Source: an uncultured Atopobiaceae bacterium (GTDB taxonomy: Bacteria > Actinomycetota > Coriobacteriia > Coriobacteriales > Atopobiaceae). From it: a stretch of DNA of 43,822 nt. Below the pieces are notes generated by a model, which worked only from the letters and a program-made list of their open reading frames with translations, ran no database searches and was not told the origin of the DNA. The stretch is taken from NCBI GenBank assembly GCA_944320385.1, contig CALUHH010000003.1:78638-122459 (forward strand), written 5' to 3'. Below are positions 18,878 through 27,499 of the stretch, piece by piece; position 1 is the first letter of the stretch, and every line of letters begins with the position of its first letter. Both the position numbers and the translations under genes were made by a program.

Positions 18878-20854
18878 ATGTCAGAGCGCGGACTCGCCCG
18901 GGGAAGGTTCGTCAGGATCGACGGCTTCGTCGCCGCTGCGCCGACGATGTCCGCCGAGGAGTCGCTCAGGCGCTACGCCCGCCTCATAGTCTCCGGGGAC
19001 GCCGCGGGCGGGGGCGCCACGAGCGAGGTGATCAGGGCGACCAACCCCGACGGGGAGACGCTCGCGGTCAAGGTCATGCGTCCCACGCGCGGCGCGCGGC
19101 CGGAGGAGGCGCTGGCCGCGGCACGGGCGCGCGCCTTTCACGAGGAGTACCTCAACCAGCTCGCCGTCTCCGGCCTCCGCGGCTTCCCCGAGGTGTACGG
19201 GTGCGGCACGATGGACGGGCGTCCCGCGATCGTCATGGAGTGGATCGAGGGGACCTCGCTCCACGACGCGTTCGAGGCGGGCGGCAGGGCACCCTGGCAG
19301 GGGCGCCTGACGGCCTGGCTCGGCCTCGCCGTCCTCACGATCCTCGACAGCACCGCGGCGCTCGAGAAGGGCTTCGTCCACCGGGACATCTCCTCCAGAA
19401 ACATCGTGCTCAGGTCCTCCGTCACGCCGGTCGAGCGGCAGCTCGCGGACGGGTCGTTCGACGTCTGCCTGGTCGACATGGGCAGCGCCGTGAGCATCTC
19501 CCCCGCCGACGGCTCCTTCACGATGCTCGCCGACGTCTGGCGCAACGCCACGCCGGACTACGCCCCGCCCGAGATGCTCACCCGCGACGTCCCCGGCATC
19601 GACGCCCTGCGCCACTCGAGCGCCATCGACGTCTACGCCCTCTGCAGCGTGCTCTTTGAGCTCTACGCCGGCGAGACGCCCTTCGGCGTCTCCCGGCATC
19701 CCGAGGCCTCCCCCTACCGGCTCAAGATGGACTCCTCCCCCGCCCCGCTCCCCGCGCGCGAGAAGGGCGACGAGGGGCTCTGCGGCCTCATCATGGCGGG
19801 ACTCGCCACCGAACCCGGGGCCAGGCCCACGGTCGCCAGCCTGCGCGCGGCGCTCCAGGCCTGGCTCGAGGGGATGCCGGACCCCGCCGCCCTTCTCGTC
19901 CCCTACGTGCCCCGCAAGGCCGAGCCGGCCGATAAGGACGAGGGACCCAGGCGGGGGTCGGTGTCGCGGCGAGGCCTCGTGATCGGGGTCGCGGCGGGCG
20001 TCGCCGCCGCGGCGGGGCTCGGCGCCGCGGCGTGGGCGACCGGCGGCTTTGGCGTCCTGCGTCGCCCGCGCGGCCTCGCCTCGCTCAGCTGGGACGACCT
20101 CTCCGCGGTCTCCGCGGAGATCGCGGAGGCGGGGAGCGAGGACACCGCCATCGAGGTGGCGCGCGGCTACGGCCTGTGCGCGGACGACGGGACCCTCGAC
20201 CCTACGCAGACCAAGGCGATCACGGTCGCGGGCCACGAGACGACGGCTCAGCTCGCGGGGATCGCGCACGACGCCCGTGCCGACGGCTCCCCCATCGGCC
20301 TCAGCTTCCTGCTCGCCGAGGCGCTCCCCGAGGAGCGGCGCATGAGCGAGGAGGCGTACATGGGCGGCTGGGAGGACTCCGACCTGCGCGCCTGGCTGAA
20401 CGACGTCCTTCTCGCCGACCTCCCGGAGGAGCTCGCGCGCAACGTCGTCGCCGCGGGCAAGCTCAGCAACAACGTCGGCGCCGCGCGGTCCGCCGACGAC
20501 GTGACGCTCACCGAGGACGCCCTCTGGCTCCCCTCCTACGTGGAGCTCGTGGGCGAGAGGGCGCGCTCCAGCTTCAGCGACGGCTTCCAGTATCTCGCCG
20601 AGATCCTCAACGCCGAGGGCAGCCAGTACAAGCTCTTCCGCGACCAGATGATCTACCCGCTGGAGACGCGGCAGGAGCTCGTGCGCAGCCGCGCGGGCAA
20701 GGCCGCCTATTGGTGGCTTCGCTCCGCGAGCCCGGACGTGTCCGAGAGCGAGGGCACGGCGTACTTCAACCGCACGGGCCCCAACGGAGACCCGTTCCAC
20801 TTTGCCACCGCCTCCACGGACCTCTCCGGCGTGATCTTTGGCTTCTGCGTGTAG
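18878..20854 (+). CDS. Membrane Ser/Thr protein kinase with DUF6273-like outer domain
   Basis: This 658-residue protein combines an N-terminal kinase, one membrane span and a C-terminal sensor-like domain. In the kinase, VKVM carries the ATP-binding lysine (about K65), HRDISSRN the catalytic Asp (170) and Asn (175), VDMGSA replaces DFG (Asp 200), and TPDYAPPEM is the APE region. The span GLVIGVAAGVAAAAGLGAAA lies near 366-388. The rest (393-658) has the DUF6273 pattern: GGWEDSDLRAWLND, LWLPSYVE, WWLRSASP and a final GVIFGFCV. The topology suggests an outside domain controlling an inside kinase. The codons of DVLLADL (20405-20414) are a copy of the dispersed word. The gene follows the FHA gene by 90 bp. 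Confidence 0.87.
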   Translation: MSERGLARGRFVRIDGFVAAAPTMSAEESLRRYARLIVSGDAAGGGATSEVIRATNPDGETLAVKVMRPTRGARPEEALAAARARAFHEEYLNQLAVSGLRGFPEVYGCGTMDGRPAIVMEWIEGTSLHDAFEAGGRAPWQGRLTAWLGLAVLTILDSTAALEKGFVHRDISSRNIVLRSSVTPVERQLADGSFDVCLVDMGSAVSISPADGSFTMLADVWRNATPDYAPPEMLTRDVPGIDALRHSSAIDVYALCSVLFELYAGETPFGVSRHPEASPYRLKMDSSPAPLPAREKGDEGLCGLIMAGLATEPGARPTVASLRAALQAWLEGMPDPAALLVPYVPRKAEPADKDEGPRRGSVSRRGLVIGVAAGVAAAAGLGAAAWATGGFGVLRRPRGLASLSWDDLSAVSAEIAEAGSEDTAIEVARGYGLCADDGTLDPTQTKAITVAGHETTAQLAGIAHDARADGSPIGLSFLLAEALPEERRMSEEAYMGGWEDSDLRAWLNDVLLADLPEELARNVVAAGKLSNNVGAARSADDVTLTEDALWLPSYVELVGERARSSFSDGFQYLAEILNAEGSQYKLFRDQMIYPLETRQELVRSRAGKAAYWWLRSASPDVSESEGTAYFNRTGPNGDPFHFATASTDLSGVIFGFCV

Positions 20855-20893
20855 CTCGCAGCCGCGCCCCGCCCGGGGTGGCGGCACTGGCGT

Positions 20894-21218
20894 GCTTAGG
20901 CCTTGCGCCCCGTCCGGGATTTCGGCGGGCGTCTGCTTAAGGATCGCGGCCCGTCCGGGCGGGTGGGTCCGCGCCGCTTAAGAAATGCCTCCCATCCGAG
21001 AAGAACGGGCCTCCGCGCTTAAGAAACGCGTCTCATCCGGCGGGGCGGCCCGGACCCGAGCGCCGCGGCCCCCGGACGGGGCGCGATCCTTAAGCGCGGA
21101 CCGCCCTTCTCGCCGGATAGGCCGCGATCTCTAAGCGCGGCGGAACGGAATTCCCGGATGGGACGCGATCTTTAAGCGCGGACCGTCCTTCTCCACGGAT
21201 GGGTCGCGATCCTTAAGC
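20894..21218. repeat. Mirrored array of 41-bp repeat units (4 direct + 4 inverted)
   Basis: Units beginning GCTTAAG start at 20894, 20935, 20976 and 21017, exactly 41 bp apart. Their inverted forms end ...CTTAAGC at 21095, 21136, 21177 and 21218, again exactly 41 bp apart. Each has a conserved 25-bp part (GCTTAAG, then GATCGCG, then CCCRTCCGG) and a looser 16-bp part that in several units reads CGAGAAGRACGG followed by NCCGC. The two halves face each other around 21056. Three more units occur at 43664-43770. No gene is seen within 20855-21429. Confidence 0.9.
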
Positions 21219-21276
21219 GCTCCCGGGCACCAGGCCGAGCCACGAGCGGGGCCCCACCGCCGACGAGCCCCCTCTC

Positions 21277-21346
21277 GTCGAGAATGCCATATAGGACAGA
21301 AGAGGCCCCGGAAGAGAGGGAAACCGGCATATATGGCATGCTCGAC
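21277..21346. repeat. Inverted repeat with ATGCCATATA arms
   Basis: Arms 21277-21293 and 21330-21346 (17 bp) pair with one mismatch, and share GCCATATxGGACAGAA and GGCATGCTCG with the element at 17668-17736. Confidence 0.75.
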
Positions 21347-21352
21347 AACGGG

Positions 21353-21403
21353 CGAGAAGAACGCGGCCCCGCGCGCGAACTCACGATCGCGCGCGGGGCC
21401 GCG
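21353..21403 (-). terminator. leuS terminator with the dispersed word as its T-tract
   Basis: A 16-bp perfect GC-only stem (21362-21377 with 21388-21403) lies after the leuS stop. On the minus strand the stem runs straight into GTTCTTCTCG (21353-21362), so the repeated word supplies the T-rich tail. Confidence 0.8.
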
Positions 21404-21429
21404 TCTGGTGACGGGGCGCCTGCCGGGGT

Positions 21430-23991
21430 CTACACCGCGACGATGTTGACCAGGCGGCCCTTGATCACGATGACCTTCTTGATCTGCTTGCCGGCGAGCT
21501 GGTCGGCCACGGCGGCCTTGGCGGCGGCCTCGACCTGGTCGTCGGAGGCGTCGGCGGCCACGGTCACGCGCCCGCGGACCTTGCCCTTGATCTGGACCGC
21601 GATCTCGACCTCGTCGGCCTTGGCCGCGGCCTCGTCGAACGCGGGCCACGCGGCGTTGTAGACCGAGCCCTGCTGGCCCAGCGCCTCGTGCCAGAGCTCC
21701 TCGGCCCAGTGCGGGCAGATCGGGGCGAGCATGGTCACGATCGCATTGGCGGCGGCAAAGCACAGGGCCGCATCGCGCTTCTCGGCAGCCACGTCGTTCA
21801 CGTACTTGGACGCGGCGTTGGTGATCTCCATGACGGCGGAGATGGCGGTGTTGAACTGGCAGCGGTCGAAGTCGGCCGTGCACTTGAGGCCCATGGCGTT
21901 GACCGTGCGCCAGAGCTCCTTGCCCGCGGCGTCGAGCGCACCGGCGTCGACAGCGCCCGCCGCCGCGCCCTGGGAGAGCAGCCACACGACGCGCCAGGCG
22001 CGCTTGATGAAGCGGTTGGCGCCGGCGACGGCCTCCTCGTCCCAGTTGAAGTCCTTCTCGGGCGGGGCGATGAAGAGGATGGCCAGGCGCATGGTGTCCG
22101 CGCCGAAGGGCTCGATCACCGAGGACGGCGGTACGACGTTGCCCTTGGACTTGGACATGGTGTCGCCGTTGGCGTCCTTGACCATGCCCTGGCAGAGCAG
22201 GTTCTCGAAGGGCTCGTCGCAGTCGATCATGCCGAGGTCGCGCAAAACCTTGGTGAAGAAGCGGCTGTAGAGCAGGTGCAGGATGGCGTGCTCGATGCCG
22301 CCGATGTAGTTGTCGACCGGCATCCAGCGGTCAACGGCCTCCTTGGAGAAGGGCAGCTCCTCGTTGTGGGGGTCGCAGTAGCGCAGGTAGTACCAGCTCG
22401 AGCACGTGAAGGTGTCCATCGTGTCGGTGATGCGCTTGGCCGGCTTGCCGCACTTGGGGCAGGTGGTCTCGTAGAACGGCGCGTACTCGGCGAGGGTCTC
22501 GCCGGCGCCCAGGTCGAGGTTGTCCGGCAGCGTGACGGGCAGCTGGTCGTAGGGCACGGGGACGTCGCCGCAGCAGTCGCAGTGGATCATCGGGATGGGG
22601 TTGCCCCAGTAGCGCTGGCGGCTGATGAGCCAGTCGCGCAGGCGGAACTGCACGGTCTTGCGACCGAGGCCCTGCTGCCCGAGCCACTCGATGATGGCGT
22701 CGACGGCCTCGGAGTGCTTGCCGCCCTTCATGCCGGTGAACTGGCCGGACTGCACGAGGTAGCCCTCGGCCTCCATAGCATGGTCCCAGTCGACGGAGGT
22801 CACGCGGAGCTCGCGCTCGTCCTTGAGCTCGTCGTAGAGCGGGTCGTCCTTCTCGCAGATGATCGGGGCGATCTCCAGGCCGTACTTCTTGGCGAAGTCG
22901 AAGTCGCGCTGGTCGCCGCAGGGCACGCCCATGACGGCGCCGGTGCCGTAGTCCATCAGGACGTAGTCGGCGACCCAGATCGGGGCCGGGCGGCCGTTGA
23001 CCGGGTTGATGACGTAGCGGCCGGTGAAGACGCCGTGCTTCTCGCGCTCCGAGCCCTGGCGGTCGACCGAGGAGACCTTCTCCGCGGCAGCCTTGAGCTC
23101 GAGGAAGGCGGCCTCGTGCTCGGTGCCGGCCACGAGCTCCGCGGCGAGCGGGCTCTCGGGCGGCAGCAGGAAGAAGCTCACGCCGAAGAGCGTGTCCGGG
23201 CGCGTGGTGAAGACGGTGATCTTGGTGTCGGTGGGCGTGACGCCGTCCTCCGCGGCCAGCGCGAAGTCGATCTCGGCGCCCTCGGAGCGGCCGATCCAGT
23301 TGGCCTGCATCGCGCGGACGCGCTCGGGCCACTTGCCCTCGAGGAGCTTGAGGTCGTCGAGGAGCTCCTGGGCGTAGTCGGTGATCTTGAAGTACCACTG
23401 GGAGAGCGGGCGCTTCTCGGGAATCGAGCCGCAGCGCCAGCACTTGCCGTCGACGACCTGCTCGTTGGCCAGGACCGTCTGGCAGCCCGGGCACCAGTTC
23501 ACCGGCGAGGTGTCGCGGTAGACCAGGCCCTTCTCCCACATCTTGAGGAAGATCCACTGGCCCCACTTGTAGTACTCGGGGTCGCAGGTGTTGAACATGC
23601 GGTCGTAGTCGTAGGAGAAGCCCATGCGGCGCATGGTCTTGGTGGCCTGGTCGATGTTCTGGTGCGTCCAGACGCTCGCCTGCGTGTTGTGCTTGATGGC
23701 GGCGTTCTCCGCGGGCAGGCCGAAGGCGTCGTAGCCCATGGGGTGCAGCACGTCGAAGCCGCGCATGCGTGCCTGGCGGGCCATGGCGTCGCCGATGGTG
23801 TAGTTGCGGGCGTGGCCCATGTGCAGGTCGCCGGAGGGGTACGGGAACATCTCGAGCACGTACTTCTTGGGCTTGCTCGGGTCCTCCTCGGTCTTGTAGA
23901 GCTCGTCGGCATCCCAGGCCGCCTGCCACTTGGTCTCGATGGCCTCGGCGTCGTAGGCCGGGACCTCAAAGTTCTTCTCGGCGTCGCTCAT
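21430..23991 (-). CDS. leuS: Leucyl-tRNA synthetase
   Basis: LeuS charges tRNA-Leu. The 853-residue class I synthetase has the HIGH-type motif [16 protein letters not shown] near residues 45-60, the CP1 editing domain with [15 protein letters not shown] near 245, and KMSKS-type MSKSKGNVV near 615. Zinc-type cysteines occur in CPGCQTV...CWRCGS and CPKCGKP. The C-terminal domain ends [14 protein letters not shown]. The start at 23991 has AAAGGAG upstream. The residues EKNF (codons 6-9) come from a copy of the dispersed word (23971-23980), as does EKDD (22846-22855). It is a single gene with its own promoter and terminator. Confidence 0.98.
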   Translation of the reverse strand: MSDAEKNFEVPAYDAEAIETKWQAAWDADELYKTEEDPSKPKKYVLEMFPYPSGDLHMGHARNYTIGDAMARQARMRGFDVLHPMGYDAFGLPAENAAIKHNTQASVWTHQNIDQATKTMRRMGFSYDYDRMFNTCDPEYYKWGQWIFLKMWEKGLVYRDTSPVNWCPGCQTVLANEQVVDGKCWRCGSIPEKRPLSQWYFKITDYAQELLDDLKLLEGKWPERVRAMQANWIGRSEGAEIDFALAAEDGVTPTDTKITVFTTRPDTLFGVSFFLLPPESPLAAELVAGTEHEAAFLELKAAAEKVSSVDRQGSEREKHGVFTGRYVINPVNGRPAPIWVADYVLMDYGTGAVMGVPCGDQRDFDFAKKYGLEIAPIICEKDDPLYDELKDERELRVTSVDWDHAMEAEGYLVQSGQFTGMKGGKHSEAVDAIIEWLGQQGLGRKTVQFRLRDWLISRQRYWGNPIPMIHCDCCGDVPVPYDQLPVTLPDNLDLGAGETLAEYAPFYETTCPKCGKPAKRITDTMDTFTCSSWYYLRYCDPHNEELPFSKEAVDRWMPVDNYIGGIEHAILHLLYSRFFTKVLRDLGMIDCDEPFENLLCQGMVKDANGDTMSKSKGNVVPPSSVIEPFGADTMRLAILFIAPPEKDFNWDEEAVAGANRFIKRAWRVVWLLSQGAAAGAVDAGALDAAGKELWRTVNAMGLKCTADFDRCQFNTAISAVMEITNAASKYVNDVAAEKRDAALCFAAANAIVTMLAPICPHWAEELWHEALGQQGSVYNAAWPAFDEAAAKADEVEIAVQIKGKVRGRVTVAADASDDQVEAAAKAAVADQLAGKQIKKVIVIKGRLVNIVAV

Positions 23992-24028
23992 CTGCGTGAC
24001 TCCTTTGTGTGCGATGGTCAACCGCTTG

Positions 24029-24034
24029 ATTGTA
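24029..24034 (-). promoter_or_regulatory. Extended -10 promoter of leuS
   Basis: TGCTACAAT on the minus strand, 38 bp before the leuS start. The -35 region is weak, consistent with an extended -10 promoter. Confidence 0.6.
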
Positions 24035-24075
24035 GCAGCACCGACGTGCGGGCGGCTCGGGGACGCGGGTGCCCT

Positions 24076-24224
24076 GGTGCCAAAATCCGCGCATATGCGC
24101 GTCGCGGTGCCGAAATCGGGCCATATGCGTGCCCGGTGCCGGATTCCGGGCAAATGCGTGCCGTTGGTGCCAAAATCCGGCCATATGCGTGCGCCGGACA
24201 CGCATTTCTCGGAAATCCGGCACC
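24076..24224. repeat. About 30-bp tandem repeat with ATATGC cores
   Basis: Units starting GGTGCCRAAATC at 24076, 24106, 24135 (GGTGCCGGATTC) and 24166 each continue into a CATATGCGTGC-type sequence; spacings are 30, 29 and 31 bp. A fifth unit lies inverted at 24198-24224 (ACACGCAT...GGCACC). It lies between leuS and guaB and encodes nothing recognisable. Confidence 0.85.
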
Positions 24225-24274
24225 AGGGGAAGGCGGCGGCGCGGGGGCGGAGCGGCGCGGCGACGCCCGGCAGC

Positions 24275-24310
24275 GAAAGCCGCCCCGGCGCCCAAAGGCA
24301 CCGAGGCGGC
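24275..24310 (-). terminator. guaB terminator
   Basis: GCCGCC/GGCGGC stem with TTTC after it on the minus strand, 30 bp beyond the guaB stop. A copy of the dispersed word (24323-24332) sits between the stop codon and the stem. Confidence 0.6.
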
Positions 24311-24339
24311 CGGCGGAGCCAGGTTCTTCTCGCCAGACC

Positions 24340-25851
24340 CTAGCGGTAGCTCACGCTGTGCTGGGAGTCCTTGACCACGACGTCGTGCGCGCCGCCCTCG
24401 ACGATGGAGGTCGAGCTCACGAGCGTGAGGCGCGCCTTCTGCTGGAGCTCCTTGATCGTGAGCGCGCCGCAGTTGCACATCGTGGACTTGATCTTGTAGA
24501 TGGTCTGGCCCACACCCTCCTTGAGCGAGCCGGCGTAGGGCACGTAGGAGTCCACGCCCTCGACAAAGCCCAGCTTGGTGGCGCCGCCCTGGTCGTAGCG
24601 CTGCCAGTTGCGGGCGCGCGCGGAGCCCTCGCCCCAGTACTCCTTCATGTACTGGCCGTTGACGTTGACGCGCTCGGTGGGGCTCTCGTCGAAGCGGGCG
24701 AAGTAGCGGCCGAGCATCATGAAGTCGGCGCCCATGGCCAGCGCGAGCGTCATGTGGTAGTCGTAGACGATGCCGCCGTCGGAGCAGACGGGCACGTAGA
24801 CGCCGGTCTCCTCGTAGTACTTGTCGCGCGCGCGGCACACGTCGATGACCGCGGAGGCCTGGCCGCGGCCGATGCCCTTGGTCTCGCGCGTGATGCAGAT
24901 CGAGCCGCCGCCGATGCCCACCTTCACGAAGTCCGCGCCGCAGTCCGCGAGGAAGCGGAAGCCGTCCTCGTCGACGACGTTGCCGGCGCCGACCTTGACG
25001 GAGTCGCCGTAGTTGGCGCGGACCCACTCGAGGGTGCGCTTCTGCCACTCGGAGAAGCCCTCGGAGGAGTCGATGCACAGGACGTCGGCGCCCGCCTCGA
25101 CGAGCAGCGGCACGCGCTCGGCGTAGTCGCGGGTGTTGATGCCGGCGCCGACCATGTAGCGCTTGTTGGCGTCGAGCAGCTCGTTGGGGTTGGACTTGTG
25201 CTGGTCGTAGTCCTTGCGGAAGACGATGCCCACGAGGTGGTCGTTCTCGTCCACGACGGGCAGGGCGTTGAGCTTGTTCTCCCAGATGACGTCGTTGGCG
25301 CGCTTGAGCGAGATGTCCTTGTCGCCCACGATGAGCTTCTCGCGCGGGGTCATGAACTCGGAGACCTTCTTCTGGTGGTCGTCGCGGCTGGGGCGATAGT
25401 CGCGGCTGGTCACGATGCCGAGGAGCCGGCCGCGGGACGAGCCGTCGTCGGTGACGGGCATGGTGGAGTGGCCGGTGCGCTCCTTGAGTTCCATGACCTG
25501 CTCCATGGTCATGTCCGGCGTGAGGGTGGAGTCGGACTCCACGAAGCCGGCCTTGTGGTCCTTGACGGCCTTGACCATGGCCGCCTCCTGCTCGGGCGTC
25601 TGGTTGCCGTAGATGAAGGCGAGGCCGCCCTCGATGGCCAGGGCGACGCCCATGTCGACGCCGGAGACGGACTGCATGATGGCCGAGACCATGGGGATGT
25701 TGAGGGAAAGCGCGGGCTCCTCGCCGCGACGGAACTTCACGAGCGGGGTCTTGAGCGAGACGTTGGCGGGAATGTTCTCCGCCGAGGAGTATCCGGGGAC
25801 GAGCAGGTACTCGGAAAAGGTGTGGGACTCCCCCTCGAAGAACGTGGCCAT
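24340..25851 (-). CDS. guaB: IMP dehydrogenase, Tritrichomonas-type
   Basis: GuaB oxidises IMP to XMP, the committed step of GMP synthesis. The 503-residue barrel carries two CBS domains (about 105-225). The catalytic loop reads [18 protein letters not shown], with the nucleophile at Cys319. The flap holds RARNWQRYD, with Arg418-Tyr419. Both the numbering and the surrounding text ([43 protein letters not shown]) match what I recall of the Tritrichomonas foetus enzyme, also 503 residues, and differ from the usual bacterial GPGSICTTR form. It is monocistronic, with an extended -10 promoter upstream. Confidence 0.96.
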   Translation of the reverse strand: MATFFEGESHTFSEYLLVPGYSSAENIPANVSLKTPLVKFRRGEEPALSLNIPMVSAIMQSVSGVDMGVALAIEGGLAFIYGNQTPEQEAAMVKAVKDHKAGFVESDSTLTPDMTMEQVMELKERTGHSTMPVTDDGSSRGRLLGIVTSRDYRPSRDDHQKKVSEFMTPREKLIVGDKDISLKRANDVIWENKLNALPVVDENDHLVGIVFRKDYDQHKSNPNELLDANKRYMVGAGINTRDYAERVPLLVEAGADVLCIDSSEGFSEWQKRTLEWVRANYGDSVKVGAGNVVDEDGFRFLADCGADFVKVGIGGGSICITRETKGIGRGQASAVIDVCRARDKYYEETGVYVPVCSDGGIVYDYHMTLALAMGADFMMLGRYFARFDESPTERVNVNGQYMKEYWGEGSARARNWQRYDQGGATKLGFVEGVDSYVPYAGSLKEGVGQTIYKIKSTMCNCGALTIKELQQKARLTLVSSTSIVEGGAHDVVVKDSQHSVSYR

Positions 25852-25907
25852 GTGCTGGCTCCTCTCCCCGCGCGCGGCGGAAACAACCCCGTAACTAAAT
25901 TTGAGTC

Positions 25908-25936
25908 ATTGTAGCATCCGCTCACGGGTTTTTCAG
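25908..25936 (-). promoter_or_regulatory. guaB promoter
   Basis: TGCTACAAT with -10 at 25908-25913 and a CTGAAA -35-like box at 25931-25936, spacer 17 bp, on the minus strand. Confidence 0.65.
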
Positions 25937-26009
25937 CGACCGTTTGCCGAGAAGTACCAGCTCACGATAAGGACACGCGAGAAGCGGCGAAGAGGGACGC
26001 GCCAGCGCG

Positions 26010-26192
26010 GGGCGGCACAGAGGCCGACCTGTGTCACTATTTCCGAGGTCTGGGTATTGGGCAGGCTCTACCGTCTCCTTGCGGCCACATTTGGCTGGCT
26101 CCCATCAGGGTGTTCCTTCCGAAGGCCGGATGGGACTGGATTCTATGGCTGTCTGGGCACCCAGACCTCGCAAAAAGTGACACAGCCGCCCG
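26010..26192. repeat. Long inverted-repeat element upstream of the AraC gene
   Basis: Arms 26030-26055 and 26159-26184 match in 24 of 26 positions around TGTGTCACT and GAGGTCTGGGT; outer GGCGG/CCGCC extend the pairing. The 103-bp centre has a CCTTCCGAAGGCCGG hairpin. It could be a miniature mobile element or an RNA hairpin. No gene is seen in 25914-26274. Confidence 0.75.
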
Positions 26193-26274
26193 CTATTGCA
26201 TCCCCGGCTGACGTCCTCGCCCGACGAGATATTCTAGAGACGTTTCACCGCGAGTCTCGACGAGAGGGGGTCCC

Positions 26275-27102
26275 GTGGACGGTGCGCGCGTTGCCGCGGC
26301 AGTACGGCAGATCATGGACGAGACGGCGGGACGGGCACCGCGTGCCGGACGAAACGTCCTCATGCTGGCGTGGTTTGAGGACGAGATGGGCGCGCTGCCG
26401 CGCAACCCCGGCGACTACGACATCATCTCGATGACGGCGCCGCTCGGCGGGCTTTGCGGAGACGCGTCGTGCCCGGACGCTGGCCGCACGGTTTTTCTCG
26501 CCCTGTACTTCATGACCGAGCGGTTCGTTCAGAGTCTCATGCCCATCGCGGACGATGACTCGCCGCTCTTTCGCATGCTCACGACCACCGCTGCGAAGCG
26601 CCACCCCGGGCGCCGCGTCAACGCCCCCGACCCCAGCAAGGAGCTCATGATCGACCTCTTTGCCGCCGCGGCGGTGGCCTACGTGGAGCGGCACGACGGC
26701 TGGGAGCAGATTGTGGAGGCTCTCGGCGTCGCGATTATTGCCCTGGTCTCCCCCGTCATCCCCGAAGAGGCGCCAGGGGGTGCGGACGAGGTTCTCGCCG
26801 TGATCTTGCAGGACATCGCCGCGCGCCCGGAGCGTGCGAGCCTCTCGGGGCTGGCGCGGCGCTACTCCTACAGCACGACCTACCTCTCCGAGCTCATCCA
26901 CGAGCGCTGCGGGATGACGTTCACGGAGCTCGTGACCAAACAGCGCATGGAGCGCGCGGCCATGCTGCTGCGTGCGACGCGGCTGCCGGTGCGCGAGGTG
27001 GCCCGGCAGGTGGGCTACTCGGGGACGAGCAGCTTCTATAGGGTGTTTCGCGCGCAGTATGGCTGCGGACCTGCAGAGTGGCGCGCGGGCGCCCAGCACT
27101 AG
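26275..27102 (+). CDS. AraC-family transcriptional regulator
   Basis: This 275-residue protein has a typical AraC/XylS double helix-turn-helix in its last 95 residues: LSGLARRYSYSTTYLSELIHE then LPVREVARQVGYSGTSSFYRVF. The N-terminal 170 residues start with RNVLMLAWFEDEMGALPRNPGDYDI and are probably a ligand or sensing domain of no family I can name. The GTG start is chosen for the ribosome site GAGAGGGGG four bases upstream. It converges on two ABC exporter genes and may control them, but no operator is identified. Confidence 0.9.
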   Translation: MDGARVAAAVRQIMDETAGRAPRAGRNVLMLAWFEDEMGALPRNPGDYDIISMTAPLGGLCGDASCPDAGRTVFLALYFMTERFVQSLMPIADDDSPLFRMLTTTAAKRHPGRRVNAPDPSKELMIDLFAAAAVAYVERHDGWEQIVEALGVAIIALVSPVIPEEAPGGADEVLAVILQDIAARPERASLSGLARRYSYSTTYLSELIHERCGMTFTELVTKQRMERAAMLLRATRLPVREVARQVGYSGTSSFYRVFRAQYGCGPAEWRAGAQH

Positions 27103-27104
27103 CG

Positions 27105-27499
27105 TCTGTTAATTGGGGACAGTCCCCAATTAACAGAAAAGTTTTATGTGATTTGGGGACTGTCCCCAATTAACAGACGCGGGCTAGGCGGGCGTCGCGG
27201 ATCTCGTAGATGCGGTCGGCCGCGGCGTCGAGGTCGTCCGAGTGCATGATGGCCACGACGGTGCGGCGACCGCGCAAGCCGGCAAGGTAGTCGCAGAGCC
27301 GCGCGGACGTGGCCGCGTCGAGGTTCGCGAGCGGCTCGTCGAGAAGGACCGCGGGCTCCGGGCGCGAGAGCGCGCGCAGCAGGCCCAGCTTCTGGCGCTC
27401 GCCGAGCGAGAGGTTGAGCGGCTGGTCGGTGATGGCGCGCTCGGGCAGGTCGCCCAGGCCGAGCACGCGGGCGACCTCGGGGTCGGGCGCGGCGCCGAG
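27105..27499. repeat. 395-bp direct repeat, copy 1 (3' end of first ABC gene)
   Basis: It appears identical to 28799-29193 (offset 1,694 bp), including two palindromes and the last 110 codons of the ABC gene. Identity ends at GCGCCGAG; beyond it the paralogues differ. Confidence 0.9.
27106..27177. repeat. Pair of GGGGAC-N-GTCCCC palindromes
   Basis: A 31-bp perfect palindrome (27106-27136) and a second copy (27146-27177) lie between the convergent araC and ABC genes. The second provides the ABC gene's last codons and TAA stop. They may act as a two-way terminator. Confidence 0.88.

Noticed and set aside
20894..21218. A CRISPR array.
   Set aside because: The gaps are only 16 bp, the units differ, half the array is inverted and no cas genes are near.
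23992..24060. A T-box leader for leuS.
   Set aside because: The space from promoter to start is only about 35 bp and has no GGGTGG motif.
24076..24224. A small protein with [12 protein letters not shown] repeats.
   Set aside because: The repeat peptide is a translation of the 30-bp DNA repeat, with no ribosome site.
25901..26434. A 177-residue forward frame before the AraC gene.
   Set aside because: It is formed by the 26-bp-arm inverted repeat and runs out of frame into the AraC gene; nothing is recognisable.
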